A stretch of DNA of 64,000 bases. Source: Clostridiales bacterium (GTDB taxonomy: Bacteria; Bacillota; Clostridia; Peptostreptococcales; Acidaminobacteraceae). The notes below the pieces were generated by a model that saw only the letters and a list, made by a program, of their open reading frames with translations, made no database searches and was not told where the DNA came from. Where the stretch lies: assembly GCA_016342415.1 (NCBI GenBank), contig JAEIOD010000001.1:186001-250000 (forward strand). The letters run 5' to 3'. The stretch's first letter is position 1; each line of letters opens with the position of its first letter. Both the position numbers and the translations under genes were made by a program. Below, piece by piece: positions 1 through 8,383 of the stretch.

Positions 1-350
1 CCTTTGGCAAGAGGGATTAAATACTTCTGTTTTTGTGCTTCATTACCGAATTCAAAAATGGGTGCTGCACATAATGATGTATGAGCTGAAATGATAACAC
101 CAGTTGTACCACATGCTTTTGACAATTCCTCCACAGCCATGGCATAGGCCAGATTATCACCACCTTGACCACCATACTCTTTGGGAAACGGTATACCAAA
201 GAAACCCAAAGACTTCATTTTCTCAACAGTCTCAATGGGAAATCTTTCATCCTCATCCACTTCTTTTGCCAAGGGCTCTACTTCATTAATCGTAAATGCT
301 TCATACAGTTCTCTGAGCATTTTATGTTCATTTGATATATTGAAATTCAT
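1..350 (-). CDS. Acyl-CoA dehydrogenase, N-terminal part (cut by left edge)
   Basis: This is the first ~116 residues of an FAD-dependent acyl-CoA dehydrogenase, the enzyme that oxidises acyl-CoA to trans-2-enoyl-CoA (or the reverse with an electron-bifurcating partner). The helical N-terminal domain is recognisable: a charged helix, the FFGIPFPKEYGGQGGD stretch, then AMAVEELSKACGTTG and an ISAHTSLC segment, as in short-chain (butyryl-CoA type) members. The ATG at 348-350 is preceded by GGAGG. It is the third gene of an operon with the MaoC protein (12 bp upstream) and the FabG-type reductase, so it probably acts on the same C4 or short acyl-CoA pool. The catalytic Glu and the C-terminus lie outside the window, so substrate length cannot be judged. 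Confidence 0.9.
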   Translation of the reverse strand, partial: MNFNISNEHKMLRELYEAFTINEVEPLAKEVDEDERFPIETVEKMKSLGFFGIPFPKEYGGQGGDNLAYAMAVEELSKACGTTGVIISAHTSLCAAPIFEFGNEAQKQKYLIPLAK

Positions 351-362
351 GATCTTCCTCCA

Positions 363-782
363 TTATCTTTTAGGTGGCATGACAGTCGCTGTACCGGTTA
401 ATACAACTGTGCCTTCTTGATTTGTGCAAACTGTGTCACAGATAATTCTATTCTTCTCATCTATTTTCTCAGAAACTGTTACAGTCGCTTTTATTGTGTC
501 ACCAAAACGCACGGGTGCTTTAAATTTTAAATCCTGTCCCAAGTAAATAGTTCCAGGACCTGGCAGTTGATTACCCAGTACGGCAGAAACCAGACCTGCT
601 GTTAACATACCGTGTACAATACGTCCCTTGAAAATTGTCTTTTTCATAAACTCTTCATTTATATGTGCTGGATTGATATCACCTGATAAACCGGCATACA
701 TATATACATCTGTTTCTGAAATCGTCTTTTGAAAACTAGCTTGATCGCCAATTTTGATATCTTCTATTGATCTACCGTTCAT
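363..782 (-). CDS. MaoC-like (R)-specific enoyl-CoA hydratase
   Basis: A 139-residue single hot-dog protein of the MaoC/PhaJ type. It hydrates trans-2-enoyl-CoA to (R)-3-hydroxyacyl-CoA. The hydratase-2 motif is present as SGDINPAHINEEF with the catalytic Asp and His five residues apart, followed by GRIVHGML. Length is normal for the bacterial single-domain family. The ATG follows GGAGGG. It sits 9 bp after the reductase gene and 12 bp before the acyl-CoA dehydrogenase, so the three genes make a chain: dehydrogenase and hydratase for the enoyl step, reductase for the 3-keto step. This could feed butyrate metabolism or polyhydroxyalkanoate precursors; no PHA synthase is in view, so the direction is not known. 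Confidence 0.88.
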   Translation of the reverse strand: MNGRSIEDIKIGDQASFQKTISETDVYMYAGLSGDINPAHINEEFMKKTIFKGRIVHGMLTAGLVSAVLGNQLPGPGTIYLGQDLKFKAPVRFGDTIKATVTVSEKIDEKNRIICDTVCTNQEGTVVLTGTATVMPPKR

Positions 783-791
783 AAATCCCTC

Positions 792-1511
792 CTATAATCT
801 CATACCACCATTAACAGATAAGTTATGTCCTGAAACATACGACGATTCATCCGATGCCAAAAACAAAGCAGCATTTGCTATCTCTTTCGGTTCGCCTAAA
901 CGTCCCAACATCGTCATTTTTGCAAACTTATCCAATAAGTCCTGTGGAACAGTTTTCAAAATATCTGTCATGATATAACCAGGAGAAATTGTGTTGACTC
1001 TAACATTTGCACCTTTTCTAGAAAACTCTTTTGCCCACGTTTTTGATAAACCATAAAGAGCTGATTTAGTTGCAGCGTAGTTTGCCTGTCCTACATTGCC
1101 AAACTCACCAACTACAGATGAAATATTAATAATTGAGCCATACCCATTTGACATCATCATAGGACCAATATGTTTCGTTAAGTTATAAACGCCGTTTAAG
1201 TTAACATCAATAACTCTATCCCACATCTCATCTGTTAACTTATGTGTGAGTGCATCTCGTGTAATGCCTGCATTATTAACCAAGATATCCACTTGTCCGT
1301 ATTTTTCTTTGACTTCCTCTACAAAAACTTGAACATCATCTCGATTGGTTACATTTAATCGATAACCTACAACAGAGTCATGAGTATAACTTAAATCGGT
1401 CATATCCACAGCAATAACCTGAGCACCTTCAGAAGCAAAACGAAGTGCAATCTCTCCACCTAAACCTTTGGCACCACCTGTAACAACAGCAACTTTTCCA
1501 TCTAATCTCAT
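792..1511 (-). CDS. fabG: SDR-family 3-oxoacyl-(ACP/CoA) reductase
   Basis: A 239-residue classical short-chain dehydrogenase that reduces 3-oxoacyl thioesters with NAD(P)H. It shows the cofactor loop TGGAKGLG (11-18), LVNNAG (78-82), and the catalytic Ser132, Tyr145 and Lys149 in the ISSVVG and YAATK motifs. An upstream in-frame ATG exists at 1568, but the start at 1511 has AAGGAG at the right distance and gives the canonical MRLDGKVAVVTGG beginning, so I use it. It is the first gene of the operon under the sigma-54 promoter at 1750-1765. Operon partners (MaoC hydratase, acyl-CoA dehydrogenase) favour acetoacetyl-CoA reductase (PhaB-like) activity over housekeeping fatty acid synthesis, so the symbol names the family only. 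Confidence 0.88.
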   Translation of the reverse strand: MRLDGKVAVVTGGAKGLGGEIALRFASEGAQVIAVDMTDLSYTHDSVVGYRLNVTNRDDVQVFVEEVKEKYGQVDILVNNAGITRDALTHKLTDEMWDRVIDVNLNGVYNLTKHIGPMMMSNGYGSIINISSVVGEFGNVGQANYAATKSALYGLSKTWAKEFSRKGANVRVNTISPGYIMTDILKTVPQDLLDKFAKMTMLGRLGEPKEIANAALFLASDESSYVSGHNLSVNGGMRL

Positions 1512-1749
1512 AATACATCTCCTTAAAATAGAATTCATAATGATCCCCAGCAATAAGTCTACGGTCATTCAAACACTCTTTGCAATGTTTTAGCACGATA
1601 GTTAAACATTGTTATATTTTTAACACTCAAGAATGATTATGTATTTTTTTCTGTTAATCTGAACATTTCATTTAAATATTGAAGCATATCTAATAGTTTT
1701 TGCCCATAATTTATAGAAAACAACAACATATTCTTTCGCTTTTCCTTAT

Positions 1750-1765
1750 TGCAATAAGTATGCCA
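1750..1765 (-). promoter_or_regulatory. Sigma-54 (-24/-12) promoter of the fabG-maoC-acd operon
   Basis: Read on the minus strand the site is TGGCATACTTATTGCA, a full match to the RpoN consensus TGGCAYRNNNNTTGCW with correct GG/GC spacing. Transcription would start near 1739, leaving a leader of about 230 nt before the fabG start. The site is identical at 15 of 16 positions to the one at 28269-28284. Confidence 0.85.
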
Positions 1766-1880
1766 AATTTTTAACAAACCTTCTTTACCTTACAATCAGA
1801 TGATTTTCAAATTATAACATTACATATTTCCTACAATTTTTTAGTGGCTGTGTGCTCATTTGGCAACAAGCTCAAAAAAA

Positions 1881-1918
1881 ACAACAGATATGTCTCCATC
1901 AAGAGACATATCTGTTGT
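1881..1918 (-). terminator. Rho-independent terminator after the PC4-like gene
   Basis: A perfect 16-bp stem (ACAACAGATATGTCTC with its complement, 6-nt loop). The A run at 1873-1880 becomes a U tract when read on the minus strand, so it ends the minus-strand gene at 1980-2189. Confidence 0.9.
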
Positions 1919-1979
1919 CCTAAATCTATTAAAATATTTTTAATGTATAGAGTTGGCGACACTTAAGGTGATTTTTTGA

Positions 1980-2189
1980 TTATTTACCTATCGCTTCAAC
2001 TAATTCATCAAACTCATCATCTGTAAGTGTAATACCTTTTCGCATCTTACCTTCTTCGTGATTCCAATCCCTAAGATCATATTTTGCAGGTCGACCGTTC
2101 CAACTTACTTTGTTAAGTTCTTTTGTCCAGTCACCACTTTCTGATAAAACCGCAATTTTTTCTGTTATCTCATATTTAATATCTGCCAT
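1980..2189 (-). CDS. YdbC-type PC4-like DNA-binding protein
   Basis: A 69-residue protein of the YdbC group of PC4 (p15) fold proteins, small homologues of the transcription coactivator PC4 that bind single-stranded DNA. Typical features are the N-terminal beta strands (IKYEITEKIAVLSES), the conserved WTKELNKVSWNGRPAKYDLRDW core and the short C-terminal helix (TLTDDEFDELVEAIGK) used for dimerisation. Length matches the bacterial family. The start has an upstream AAGGAGA. It stands alone, with a strong terminator downstream and the deoxynucleoside kinase divergent from it. Its cellular role in bacteria is not established. Confidence 0.85.
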   Translation of the reverse strand: MADIKYEITEKIAVLSESGDWTKELNKVSWNGRPAKYDLRDWNHEEGKMRKGITLTDDEFDELVEAIGK

Positions 2190-2522
2190 ATCGTCTCCTT
2201 ATATGTTGAAGTTATTGAATTAACGGTCAGCTATTCAAGCTAAAACCTTTCATACTCATTGTACTCATTTCGAAAGTATATTTCAACTAAGGAGATGCTA
2301 AACATTAAATCATTCAAAAAAAACTACAATAAGTTCTTTTTAATACAATACACCATATATAGTAGATTTATTTGTATAAAGCTCTGTATATGGTGGAATC
2401 ACTTTACATTTTATAACCTAAATGATATTATTAAATTACTCTCAATCAACTTAATGGAGGTTATCGTGTCATATACTAGTACTTACAGAAAAAATTATAT
2501 CAATAAAGGAGAATTTTGTAAT
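2190..2522. other. Divergent intergenic region
   Basis: About 330 bases between the PC4-like gene and the kinase. An open frame continues upstream of the kinase start to 2259, but its composition is unlike coding DNA and the good ribosome site lies just before 2523. It should hold both divergent promoters. I see no structured RNA. Confidence 0.6.
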
Positions 2523-3182
2523 ATGTCAATTGTTGTAGACGGAATAATAGGAGCTGGAAAGACGACTGTCGCAAAGATGGTTTCTGAACATTTAAATATT
2601 CCTATGTTTGAAGAATTAAAGAATGATGATCTAGAAAATACCATTGAACACAGAATGTTGGATAGATTTTACGCTGATCAAAGCAGGTGGAGTGCTATTA
2701 TTCAAGTCATGTTTTTAAATGAACGTTTTAGAGATTTAAAAACCATTGAAAAAAGCAACCAATTTGCTATACTGGATCGCTCAATATACGGTGATGAGAT
2801 ATTCGCCAAGACAATCAATAAACGTGGCAACATGACAGATGATGAATTAACTATTTATCAAGAATTATTACATAATATGTTAGAACATATCAATCCTCCA
2901 AAATTACTGATTTACTTAGACGTCAGCATTGATACAGCAATGGAAAGAATTAGAAAACGCCACAGAGGTACTGAAGCAGATATGATCCCTGAAGATTATA
3001 TGGTTGATTTACGAGAAACTTACGAAGAATGGTATAACGAGTTCAATTTATGTCCTAAGATAAGAATTGACTTAAATGAAAGTGCTGTAGATGAACAGGG
3101 TGAATTAATTCCTAGAGTTCAGGAAAAGATTTTAAAAGCAGTTGTACAAGCTTATGAAAAATCAAATCAAATGGTCTCATAA
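2523..3182 (+). CDS. Deoxynucleoside kinase
   Basis: A 219-residue kinase of the deoxyguanosine/deoxyadenosine kinase family, which phosphorylates salvaged deoxynucleosides at the 5' position. It begins MSIVVDGIIGAGKTT with the P-loop GxxGxGKT, has the DRS motif (AILDRSIYGDE) that contacts substrate and phosphate, and an Arg-rich lid (RIRKRHRGTEAD). The ATG at 2523 follows AAAGGAG; the frame is open upstream, but that would add 88 residues of unlikely sequence before the P-loop. Single gene, ending in a hairpin shared with the convergent histidine kinase. Specificity (dGK, dAK or dCK) cannot be settled by eye. Confidence 0.88.
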   Translation: MSIVVDGIIGAGKTTVAKMVSEHLNIPMFEELKNDDLENTIEHRMLDRFYADQSRWSAIIQVMFLNERFRDLKTIEKSNQFAILDRSIYGDEIFAKTINKRGNMTDDELTIYQELLHNMLEHINPPKLLIYLDVSIDTAMERIRKRHRGTEADMIPEDYMVDLRETYEEWYNEFNLCPKIRIDLNESAVDEQGELIPRVQEKILKAVVQAYEKSNQMVS

Positions 3183-3185
3183 ATA

Positions 3186-3211
3186 AATGAAGAAGCAATC
3201 GCTTCTTCATT
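3186..3211. terminator. Shared bidirectional terminator
   Basis: An 11-bp perfect stem (AATGAAGAAGC, loop AATC) with TTTTTT downstream on the plus strand at 3217-3222. It overlaps the stop codon of the convergent histidine kinase gene. Confidence 0.75.
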
Positions 3212-5132
3212 CTATATTTTTTGGCAATACGATTATAAACTTCATACCTTTGTTGGGTTCACCTGTATATTGAATGGTACCTCCAAGTTTTTGAGATATC
3301 AAGTTAAAGACTATATACATACCTAAACCACTAGCCCCTTTACCTCTCTCCGTTGTATAAAATGGGATATACATTTTTTCAATGTTTTCAGACGTCATAC
3401 CACATCCATTGTCCTGATAACAGATTTCTATATCATCTTCTAAATTTTTCACAGTCATTTGTATCCATCCTTCTTCAAGAGTTTTGAAACCATGTTTTAA
3501 AGAATTCATTACAAGATGGGTGATTACCTGACTTAATGCACTGGAATACGAATTGATCACAATATTTTCATCACAGTTTATATCAATCTTATGTTTGCTT
3601 TGTACGTACTCGGATTTCAAACTAAAACTCACAGCACTTAGAACGTTATATATAGAAAATTTCCGTTTGGTCTCATTGCTGTGATTGAGTGAAATCATTT
3701 TAAAATTTTCAATGATTTTAGTTGCATTTTCTAAACTTTCAATCAGTAAACTTAGTGATTGCTCTTCGGTTTTTTGAAACTCAATAAAGTCATCTTTACT
3801 CATTAATCCTTGTTCATATTTAGTTTTAAGTTTCATTGCCTTATTTTCTAAAAAAGTAGAGACCGATAACGCATTTCCAATTGGTGTATTTATTTCATGT
3901 GCAATCCCTGTAACCACTAAACCTAACGAAGCATATTTTTCTTGTTCAACAATCAATTCAAATTGAGATTCCAACTCCTGATTCTTTCTTATAATCTCAT
4001 CTTCCAATGTTTTGTTTATATTTCTAAAGGTATTGATAATGCTTTGAAACGAATTAGATAATGCACCCATTTCATCAAACCTTTTCAAATACTTATCAGG
4101 AATATTTTTTGATAAATGACCTTCTGCCACATCTCTTCCATAATCGACTAGCAAAGTATAAGGTTTGGTTGTAAGTTTTACTAAAACATAAACCAAATAC
4201 ATCACTGCTACTATAGTTCCAATTAATATTAAGACTATTAACAAACCACTATCTCTTACTTCTTCCTCAACACGCTTTGCATCTATCAGAGTAACAATGA
4301 TCCATCCCCTTTCATCTACTGAATGAGACACCAAATAGTACGGTTGTCCATCCATTTCAATTGGAATCAATTGACCACTTGCACTTTTTATTTCCTTCTC
4401 ATAAAGGTGAAAAGCATCCTCTTTATCAAACATATTTTTTTCTACTATTTTATCCAACTCAGGTGTATAAACATAGGTGCCATCACCTGTAATCAAATAA
4501 CTTATATCATTATCCCCTTGCTTCATAAGTTGAAGCATCCCCGGTACATCTTCTAATACAATATCTACAACTACAAATCCATAAACCTTTCCATTCTCTC
4601 TTAAAGCTTCTATCGACGAAATGACAACACGTCTGGTAATCCACTCGATATATGGCGGTGTTAAAGCGACGCCTTCAGCAGCCATTGCATATGAATACCA
4701 TGGTCTTTTAAGAACATCATAATCATCTTCTGGAATATTGCCTAAATGATCTATATAAAAATTAGCCTTTTCATTTGCTATCCACGTTAAAAAATAACGG
4801 TCATTGCTTTCAGCAATATCTATTAAAATGTTCGTCACCTCATCATATAGATGATGTTTTGCGATTTCCTCTCTTGTCTCGACTTCTTTCAGATAGGTTT
4901 TTATATGACTTTGCATCCCCATATAATCAGTCGCCAACTTCGCATTTTCAAATATGTTTGTAATATCTTTAGATATTGATTCCGCTTTCAGACTTGTTAC
5001 TTCCACTAGGTTCATCAACGTCATATCAGATATGTAATTAAATATAAAAATTGCCGATGACCCTAAGGTAATCAGTAATGTTATAGAGATTACAATGGTA
5101 ATTTTAACTGATAAATTCGCTTTTGCTCTCAT
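3207..5132 (-). CDS. Membrane sensor histidine kinase with Cache input domain
   Basis: A 641-residue sensor kinase. Order: membrane segment at about 9-32; an extracellular domain at 33-285 that looks like a double Cache sensor (the RPWYSYAMAAEG motif near 143-153 is characteristic); a second membrane segment at about 297-320; a HAMP domain; a coiled coil; an H-box EKYASLGLVVTGIAHEINTP with phospho-acceptor His412; and a C-terminal ATPase with the N box (VMNSLKHG), G1 box (DNGCGMT) and G2 box (GKGASGLGMYIV). The H-box and ATPase belong to the subgroup common with Cache sensors. No response regulator gene is adjacent, so it is an orphan; the CheY at 8384 is not obviously its partner. Ligand unknown, perhaps a small organic acid or amino acid. 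Confidence 0.9.
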   Translation of the reverse strand: MRAKANLSVKITIVISITLLITLGSSAIFIFNYISDMTLMNLVEVTSLKAESISKDITNIFENAKLATDYMGMQSHIKTYLKEVETREEIAKHHLYDEVTNILIDIAESNDRYFLTWIANEKANFYIDHLGNIPEDDYDVLKRPWYSYAMAAEGVALTPPYIEWITRRVVISSIEALRENGKVYGFVVVDIVLEDVPGMLQLMKQGDNDISYLITGDGTYVYTPELDKIVEKNMFDKEDAFHLYEKEIKSASGQLIPIEMDGQPYYLVSHSVDERGWIIVTLIDAKRVEEEVRDSGLLIVLILIGTIVAVMYLVYVLVKLTTKPYTLLVDYGRDVAEGHLSKNIPDKYLKRFDEMGALSNSFQSIINTFRNINKTLEDEIIRKNQELESQFELIVEQEKYASLGLVVTGIAHEINTPIGNALSVSTFLENKAMKLKTKYEQGLMSKDDFIEFQKTEEQSLSLLIESLENATKIIENFKMISLNHSNETKRKFSIYNVLSAVSFSLKSEYVQSKHKIDINCDENIVINSYSSALSQVITHLVMNSLKHGFKTLEEGWIQMTVKNLEDDIEICYQDNGCGMTSENIEKMYIPFYTTERGKGASGLGMYIVFNLISQKLGGTIQYTGEPNKGMKFIIVLPKNIE

Positions 5133-5266
5133 TATTTTCTCCCGACTTATCCAAATATAATTTCTTATACTCTATTTATACCTCCCACATCTATTCATAA
5201 TCAGTTAGTTATTTTGGATTATCTCCTAAACTTCTCTAGTTAATTACATCCTGATCATAAATTTGA

Positions 5267-5295
5267 TTGACAGCCTTTCATCCCTATGTTATTAT
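5267..5295 (+). promoter_or_regulatory. Sigma-A promoter of the glycine riboswitch operon
   Basis: TTGACA at 5267-5272, a 17-base spacer and TATTAT at 5290-5295. Transcription would start near 5302, just ahead of the riboswitch. Confidence 0.8.
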
Positions 5296-5361
5296 CGATA
5301 TTAAATTAATACGGCTCGGATGAAGGTAGTGGAATTGTTTACAAAACCGTTATTGGACGAA

Positions 5362-5438
5362 CCTCTGGAGAGACTCATTATGAGCGCCGAAGGGGAAAGC
5401 TGCACAGCAGTGAAACTCTCAGGTACAAGGGACAGAGG
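5362..5438 (+). ncRNA. Glycine riboswitch (single aptamer)
   Basis: The conserved glycine aptamer core is present: CTCTGGAGAG, GCCGAAGGGG, then AACTCTCAGG and GGACAGAGG. The P1 stem pairs CCTCTG (5362-5367) with CAGAGG (5433-5438). Only one full aptamer is seen. The RNA just 5' of it (5308-5354) can close its own stem (AATACGG with CCGTTATT), as might be expected for the partial 'ghost' partner known from singlet glycine riboswitches; that part is inference. A terminator follows at 5476-5503, so control is probably by transcription attenuation of the ACT/UPF0210 operon. Confidence 0.93.
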
Positions 5439-5475
5439 AAGATTCTTACCATTTTTTGGTACGTTCTGACTTTCT

Positions 5476-5503
5476 AGAGGCTTTTAAAACAGCCTCTTTT
5501 TTT
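5476..5503 (+). terminator. Riboswitch expression-platform terminator
   Basis: A stem of AGAGGCT and AGCCTCT followed by seven T. The 3' arm (CCTCT) could instead pair with the 3' strand of riboswitch P1 (AGAGG at 5434-5438), which gives a simple choice between terminator and antiterminator. Confidence 0.85.
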
Positions 5504-5541
5504 GTTCTCACAGCCCGTTTCAACACACTAAGGAGAAGAAA

Positions 5542-5811
5542 ATGAATGCATTTGTATCAGTATTAGGAATGGATAAAAAAGGAATTATTAAAGAAGTATC
5601 AAGTATATTGTCTGACACATCAATCAATATACTTGATATCAATCAATCGATAGTACAAGGATATTTTACGATGGTTATGTTTGTAGACTTAAATGACATG
5701 ACAATAGAACTCAATATGTTAAAAAGAGCACTCGATGAAATTGCGGATAAACTTCAACTTAAAATCAAAGTACAGCATGAAGATATTTTTAATGCTATGC
5801 ATAAAATATAG
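5542..5811 (+). CDS. ACT domain protein (UPF0237 family)
   Basis: An 89-residue protein that is a single ACT domain of the UPF0237/GcvR-like group: [22 protein letters not shown] at the N-terminus, then strand [22 protein letters not shown] and a second helix. ACT domains bind amino acids and regulate partner enzymes. It is preceded by AAGGAG and lies 8 bp upstream of the UPF0210 gene; the two families are commonly encoded together. The location behind a glycine riboswitch suggests that glycine (or serine) is a relevant ligand or metabolite. The biochemical role of the pair is not established. Confidence 0.88.
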   Translation: MNAFVSVLGMDKKGIIKEVSSILSDTSINILDINQSIVQGYFTMVMFVDLNDMTIELNMLKRALDEIADKLQLKIKVQHEDIFNAMHKI

Positions 5812-5819
5812 GGGGTCCC

Positions 5820-7178
5820 ATGAGTCAATTTAATAATATTCTGGAAACTATAAAAATGATCGATAAAGAAAAACTAGATATTAGAACCATTACAATGGGC
5901 ATCTCTCTTTTAGATTGTTGTGACAAGGATGGTGAAGTTGCACGCCAAAAGATCTATAATAAAATTACGACCTATGCGAAAGACTTGGTTCAAGTTGGCG
6001 AAATCATAGAAGAAAAATATGGTATTCCTATCATTAACAAACGTATTTCAGTTACTCCAATTTCAATCGTTGCTCAATCAAGTAACGACTCGGACTATGT
6101 CGCTTATGCTCAGACCTTAGATGAAGCAGCAAAGGCTGTAGGTGTTAATTTTATCGGAGGCTTTTCTGCCCTAGTACAGAGAGGTTATACCAAAGGTGAT
6201 AAAATTCTGATAGACTCTATACCTAAAGCTCTAGCGACGACCGAAAGAGTTTGTGCTTCAGTCAATGTTGGTTCGACTAAAGCAGGCATCAATATGGATG
6301 CCATAAAAGATTTAGGCCAGATCATCAAAGAAACAGCCTTAGAAACAAAAGATCAAAACAGTATTGGTTGTGCCAAACTTGTAGTCTTTTCAAATGCAGT
6401 TGAGGACAATCCTTTTATGGCTGGAGCTTTCCATGGTGTTACCGGACCAGAATGTGTCATTCATGTGGGTATAAGTGGTCCTGGAGTTGTGAAAGTTGCT
6501 TTGGAAAAAGTTAAAGGTGCACCTATTGATATTGTTTCTGACACCATAAAAAAGACTGCTTTTAAAATCACTAGAGTCGGTCAACTAGTAGCAACAGAAG
6601 CTTCAGAACTTCTTGGTGTTCCATTTGGAATCATCGACCTATCTCTTGCGCCCACCCCTGCTGTTGGTGACAGTGTGGCGAGAATTTTAGAGGAAATCGG
6701 TTTAGAACACTGTGGTTGCCATGGAACAACAGCAACACTGGCTTTATTAAATGATGCAGTAAAAAAAGGCGGTATCATGGCATCATCACATGTTGGAGGC
6801 CTGAGTGGTGCCTTTGTACCAGTAAGTGAAGACGAAGGTATGATTGCTGCTGTAGAAGCTGGCGCTCTTAGTATTGATAAGCTAGAGGCTATGACCTGTG
6901 TCTGTTCAGTAGGTTTAGATATGATCGCAGTTCCTGGCGATACTCCAGCAAGTACAATTTCGGCAATTATAGCAGATGAAGCTGCTATTGGTGTTATTAA
7001 CAATAAAACTACAGGTGTAAGAATCATTCCAGTTGTCGGTAAACAACTAGGCGATTCTGTAGAGTTCGGTGGTTTATTGGGACGGGCACCTATTATGAAA
7101 GTTAACTCATATTCAAGTGAATGTTTCATAAATAGAGGTGGTCGTATGCCTGCTCCAGTTCATAGTTTTAAGAATTAA
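5820..7178 (+). CDS. UPF0210 (DUF711) PFL-like protein
   Basis: A 452-residue member of UPF0210/DUF711, a family with a glycyl-radical-enzyme-like (PFL) barrel but no known reaction. Recognisable features are the N-terminal [20 protein letters not shown], the middle [24 protein letters not shown] and the Gly-rich ending [13 protein letters not shown]. Length is normal. A GGGGGT ribosome site overlaps the end of the ACT gene region. It shares a transcript with the ACT protein under the glycine riboswitch, so its level should follow glycine. A canonical glycyl radical RVxGY motif is not visible at the C-terminus, so it is probably not a radical enzyme. Confidence 0.88.
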   Translation: MSQFNNILETIKMIDKEKLDIRTITMGISLLDCCDKDGEVARQKIYNKITTYAKDLVQVGEIIEEKYGIPIINKRISVTPISIVAQSSNDSDYVAYAQTLDEAAKAVGVNFIGGFSALVQRGYTKGDKILIDSIPKALATTERVCASVNVGSTKAGINMDAIKDLGQIIKETALETKDQNSIGCAKLVVFSNAVEDNPFMAGAFHGVTGPECVIHVGISGPGVVKVALEKVKGAPIDIVSDTIKKTAFKITRVGQLVATEASELLGVPFGIIDLSLAPTPAVGDSVARILEEIGLEHCGCHGTTATLALLNDAVKKGGIMASSHVGGLSGAFVPVSEDEGMIAAVEAGALSIDKLEAMTCVCSVGLDMIAVPGDTPASTISAIIADEAAIGVINNKTTGVRIIPVVGKQLGDSVEFGGLLGRAPIMKVNSYSSECFINRGGRMPAPVHSFKN

Positions 7179-7182
7179 AAAA

Positions 7183-7206
7183 GACGAAAGCTTAATAGCT
7201 TTCGTC
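7183..7206 (-). terminator. Terminator after the SEC-C protein gene
   Basis: A 9-bp stem GACGAAAGC with its complement and a 6-nt loop. The six A at 7177-7182 give a U tract on the minus strand. It may also serve the convergent UPF0210 gene. Confidence 0.8.
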
Positions 7207-7212
7207 TAATGA

Positions 7213-8292
7213 TTAATTCATACAACATTTTTTATATTTTTTACCACTACCGCAAGGACAAGGATCATTTCTTTTGATCTTTTCTCCTTTTACAATAGGC
7301 ATTTGTTTTTTATATCCACTTAGATCAAGCGGTGCATTACCTTTTAATTCCCAGTGTGGTATCTCATTATTGACGCTGATAACAATATCAGCAAATTCTT
7401 TAACTGCTACCATTGTGGCTTCATCATGTTTTTTCGAAAACAGTTGGATAAAATCAGAAACACCATGATTATAAGCAAGCATGACGCGAAGTTCATCGAT
7501 AATATCTAAAGTCATTTCTTTAGAACCGTTATAGTATTTTTCTAGGACCTTTTGAAGTGTTTCACAAGAATCGTTCCAAATAAGATTATCGTTTTCAACA
7601 AAACTTTGTAATACAGAATGATCTATTATTTTATAAGATAATTCATCTTTTGTTTTGATATCATTATAAACCGTCTCATATTCTGCAAGTCTGTAATAAT
7701 ATAAGAAGTCATTTTCAATTAAAGCATTTTTTGTTTTGTCAGCCGTATAATAGACACATTTTTCTATCATGCTCTTATCTACTGCTTGCTCATTAAATTC
7801 AAAGAAACTTTCAACAAAATATTCTACTTCTACCACACCATAAAGACTCACAAATAGCTCCATGTAGTCTTTTAAAATGGTATTGAAAGTAAGAATGTCA
7901 TTGTATCTATTGTAAAATTCCATAAACATATCTGCTATGTCATTTGCCATAACAACTTGTTTACTACCTGACATGCTTCCTTCGAGTACAATGCCTAAAT
8001 CAGTTAACTCTTTTGCTGCTACTGGGAAATCTGCAAATACATTTTTCCCTTTATAAAGCTCCGCAACAATCGTCAAGTGATCCAAGTTAAAAAGTGTAAA
8101 TTGCTCTTCTAGGTTAGTAAATATATACTCTGTAATGATATCAGACAGTTCATCCTTTTTTAACTTAGAGTAACCTTTAATGGACCAAGATTTTGCTATT
8201 TCTTTTAGATCTGCCATAGAGTAGCTAGATAGCATCTCTTTATACGACATTTCAGAGATTAATTTTCTCTTCATTATTTTTTTATCTGTCAT
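7213..8292 (-). CDS. Rho-N/SAP-like and SEC-C domain protein
   Basis: A 359-residue soluble protein. Its C-terminus is a SEC-C zinc motif (RNDPCPCGSGKKYKKCC). Residues about 15-55 (SYSMADLKEIAKSWSIKGYSKLKKDELSDII) resemble a Rho N-terminal or SAP-like helical nucleic-acid-binding module. The middle is helical and I do not recognise it. The start at 8292 follows AAAGGA; an ATG 15 bases upstream has a poorer site. Single-gene unit with its own terminator. SEC-C motifs occur in SecA and in many uncharacterised proteins, where they bind zinc and often ribosomes. A role in RNA or ribosome quality control is possible but is only inference. Confidence 0.75.
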   Translation of the reverse strand: MTDKKIMKRKLISEMSYKEMLSSYSMADLKEIAKSWSIKGYSKLKKDELSDIITEYIFTNLEEQFTLFNLDHLTIVAELYKGKNVFADFPVAAKELTDLGIVLEGSMSGSKQVVMANDIADMFMEFYNRYNDILTFNTILKDYMELFVSLYGVVEVEYFVESFFEFNEQAVDKSMIEKCVYYTADKTKNALIENDFLYYYRLAEYETVYNDIKTKDELSYKIIDHSVLQSFVENDNLIWNDSCETLQKVLEKYYNGSKEMTLDIIDELRVMLAYNHGVSDFIQLFSKKHDEATMVAVKEFADIVISVNNEIPHWELKGNAPLDLSGYKKQMPIVKGEKIKRNDPCPCGSGKKYKKCCMN

Positions 8293-8341
8293 GATAAATC
8301 CTTTCATATATACATTATTAACAACTTTATCATCATAGAAA

Positions 8342-8365
8342 AAGGAATCTTCACAGAGATTCCTT
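8342..8365 (-). terminator. Terminator after cheY
   Basis: A 9-bp stem AAGGAATCT/AGATTCCTT with a 6-nt loop, lying 19 bp after the stop codon and followed on the minus strand by a short U-rich run. Confidence 0.7.
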
Positions 8366-8383
8366 ATGGTTCTGTTGATTTTA

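Larger units (their letters stand above)
1512..1979. other. Intergenic leader and control region
   Basis: This stretch of about 470 bases holds no gene that I can support. It contains the leader of the minus-strand fabG operon, a sigma-54 promoter at 1750-1765 and the terminator of the next gene at 1881-1918. The DNA between 1766 and 1870 is where activator sites for the sigma-54 promoter would be expected, but I see no clear dyad there. Confidence 0.7.

Noticed and set aside
2259..2522. 88-residue extension of the deoxynucleoside kinase
   Set aside because: The AAGGAG site and the canonical P-loop start support 2523; the upstream residues are low-complexity Ile/Lys/Asn/Tyr-rich.
6390..7129. 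Long minus-strand open frames inside the UPF0210 gene
   Set aside because: They mirror the real gene in antisense, have no ribosome sites and no family resemblance.
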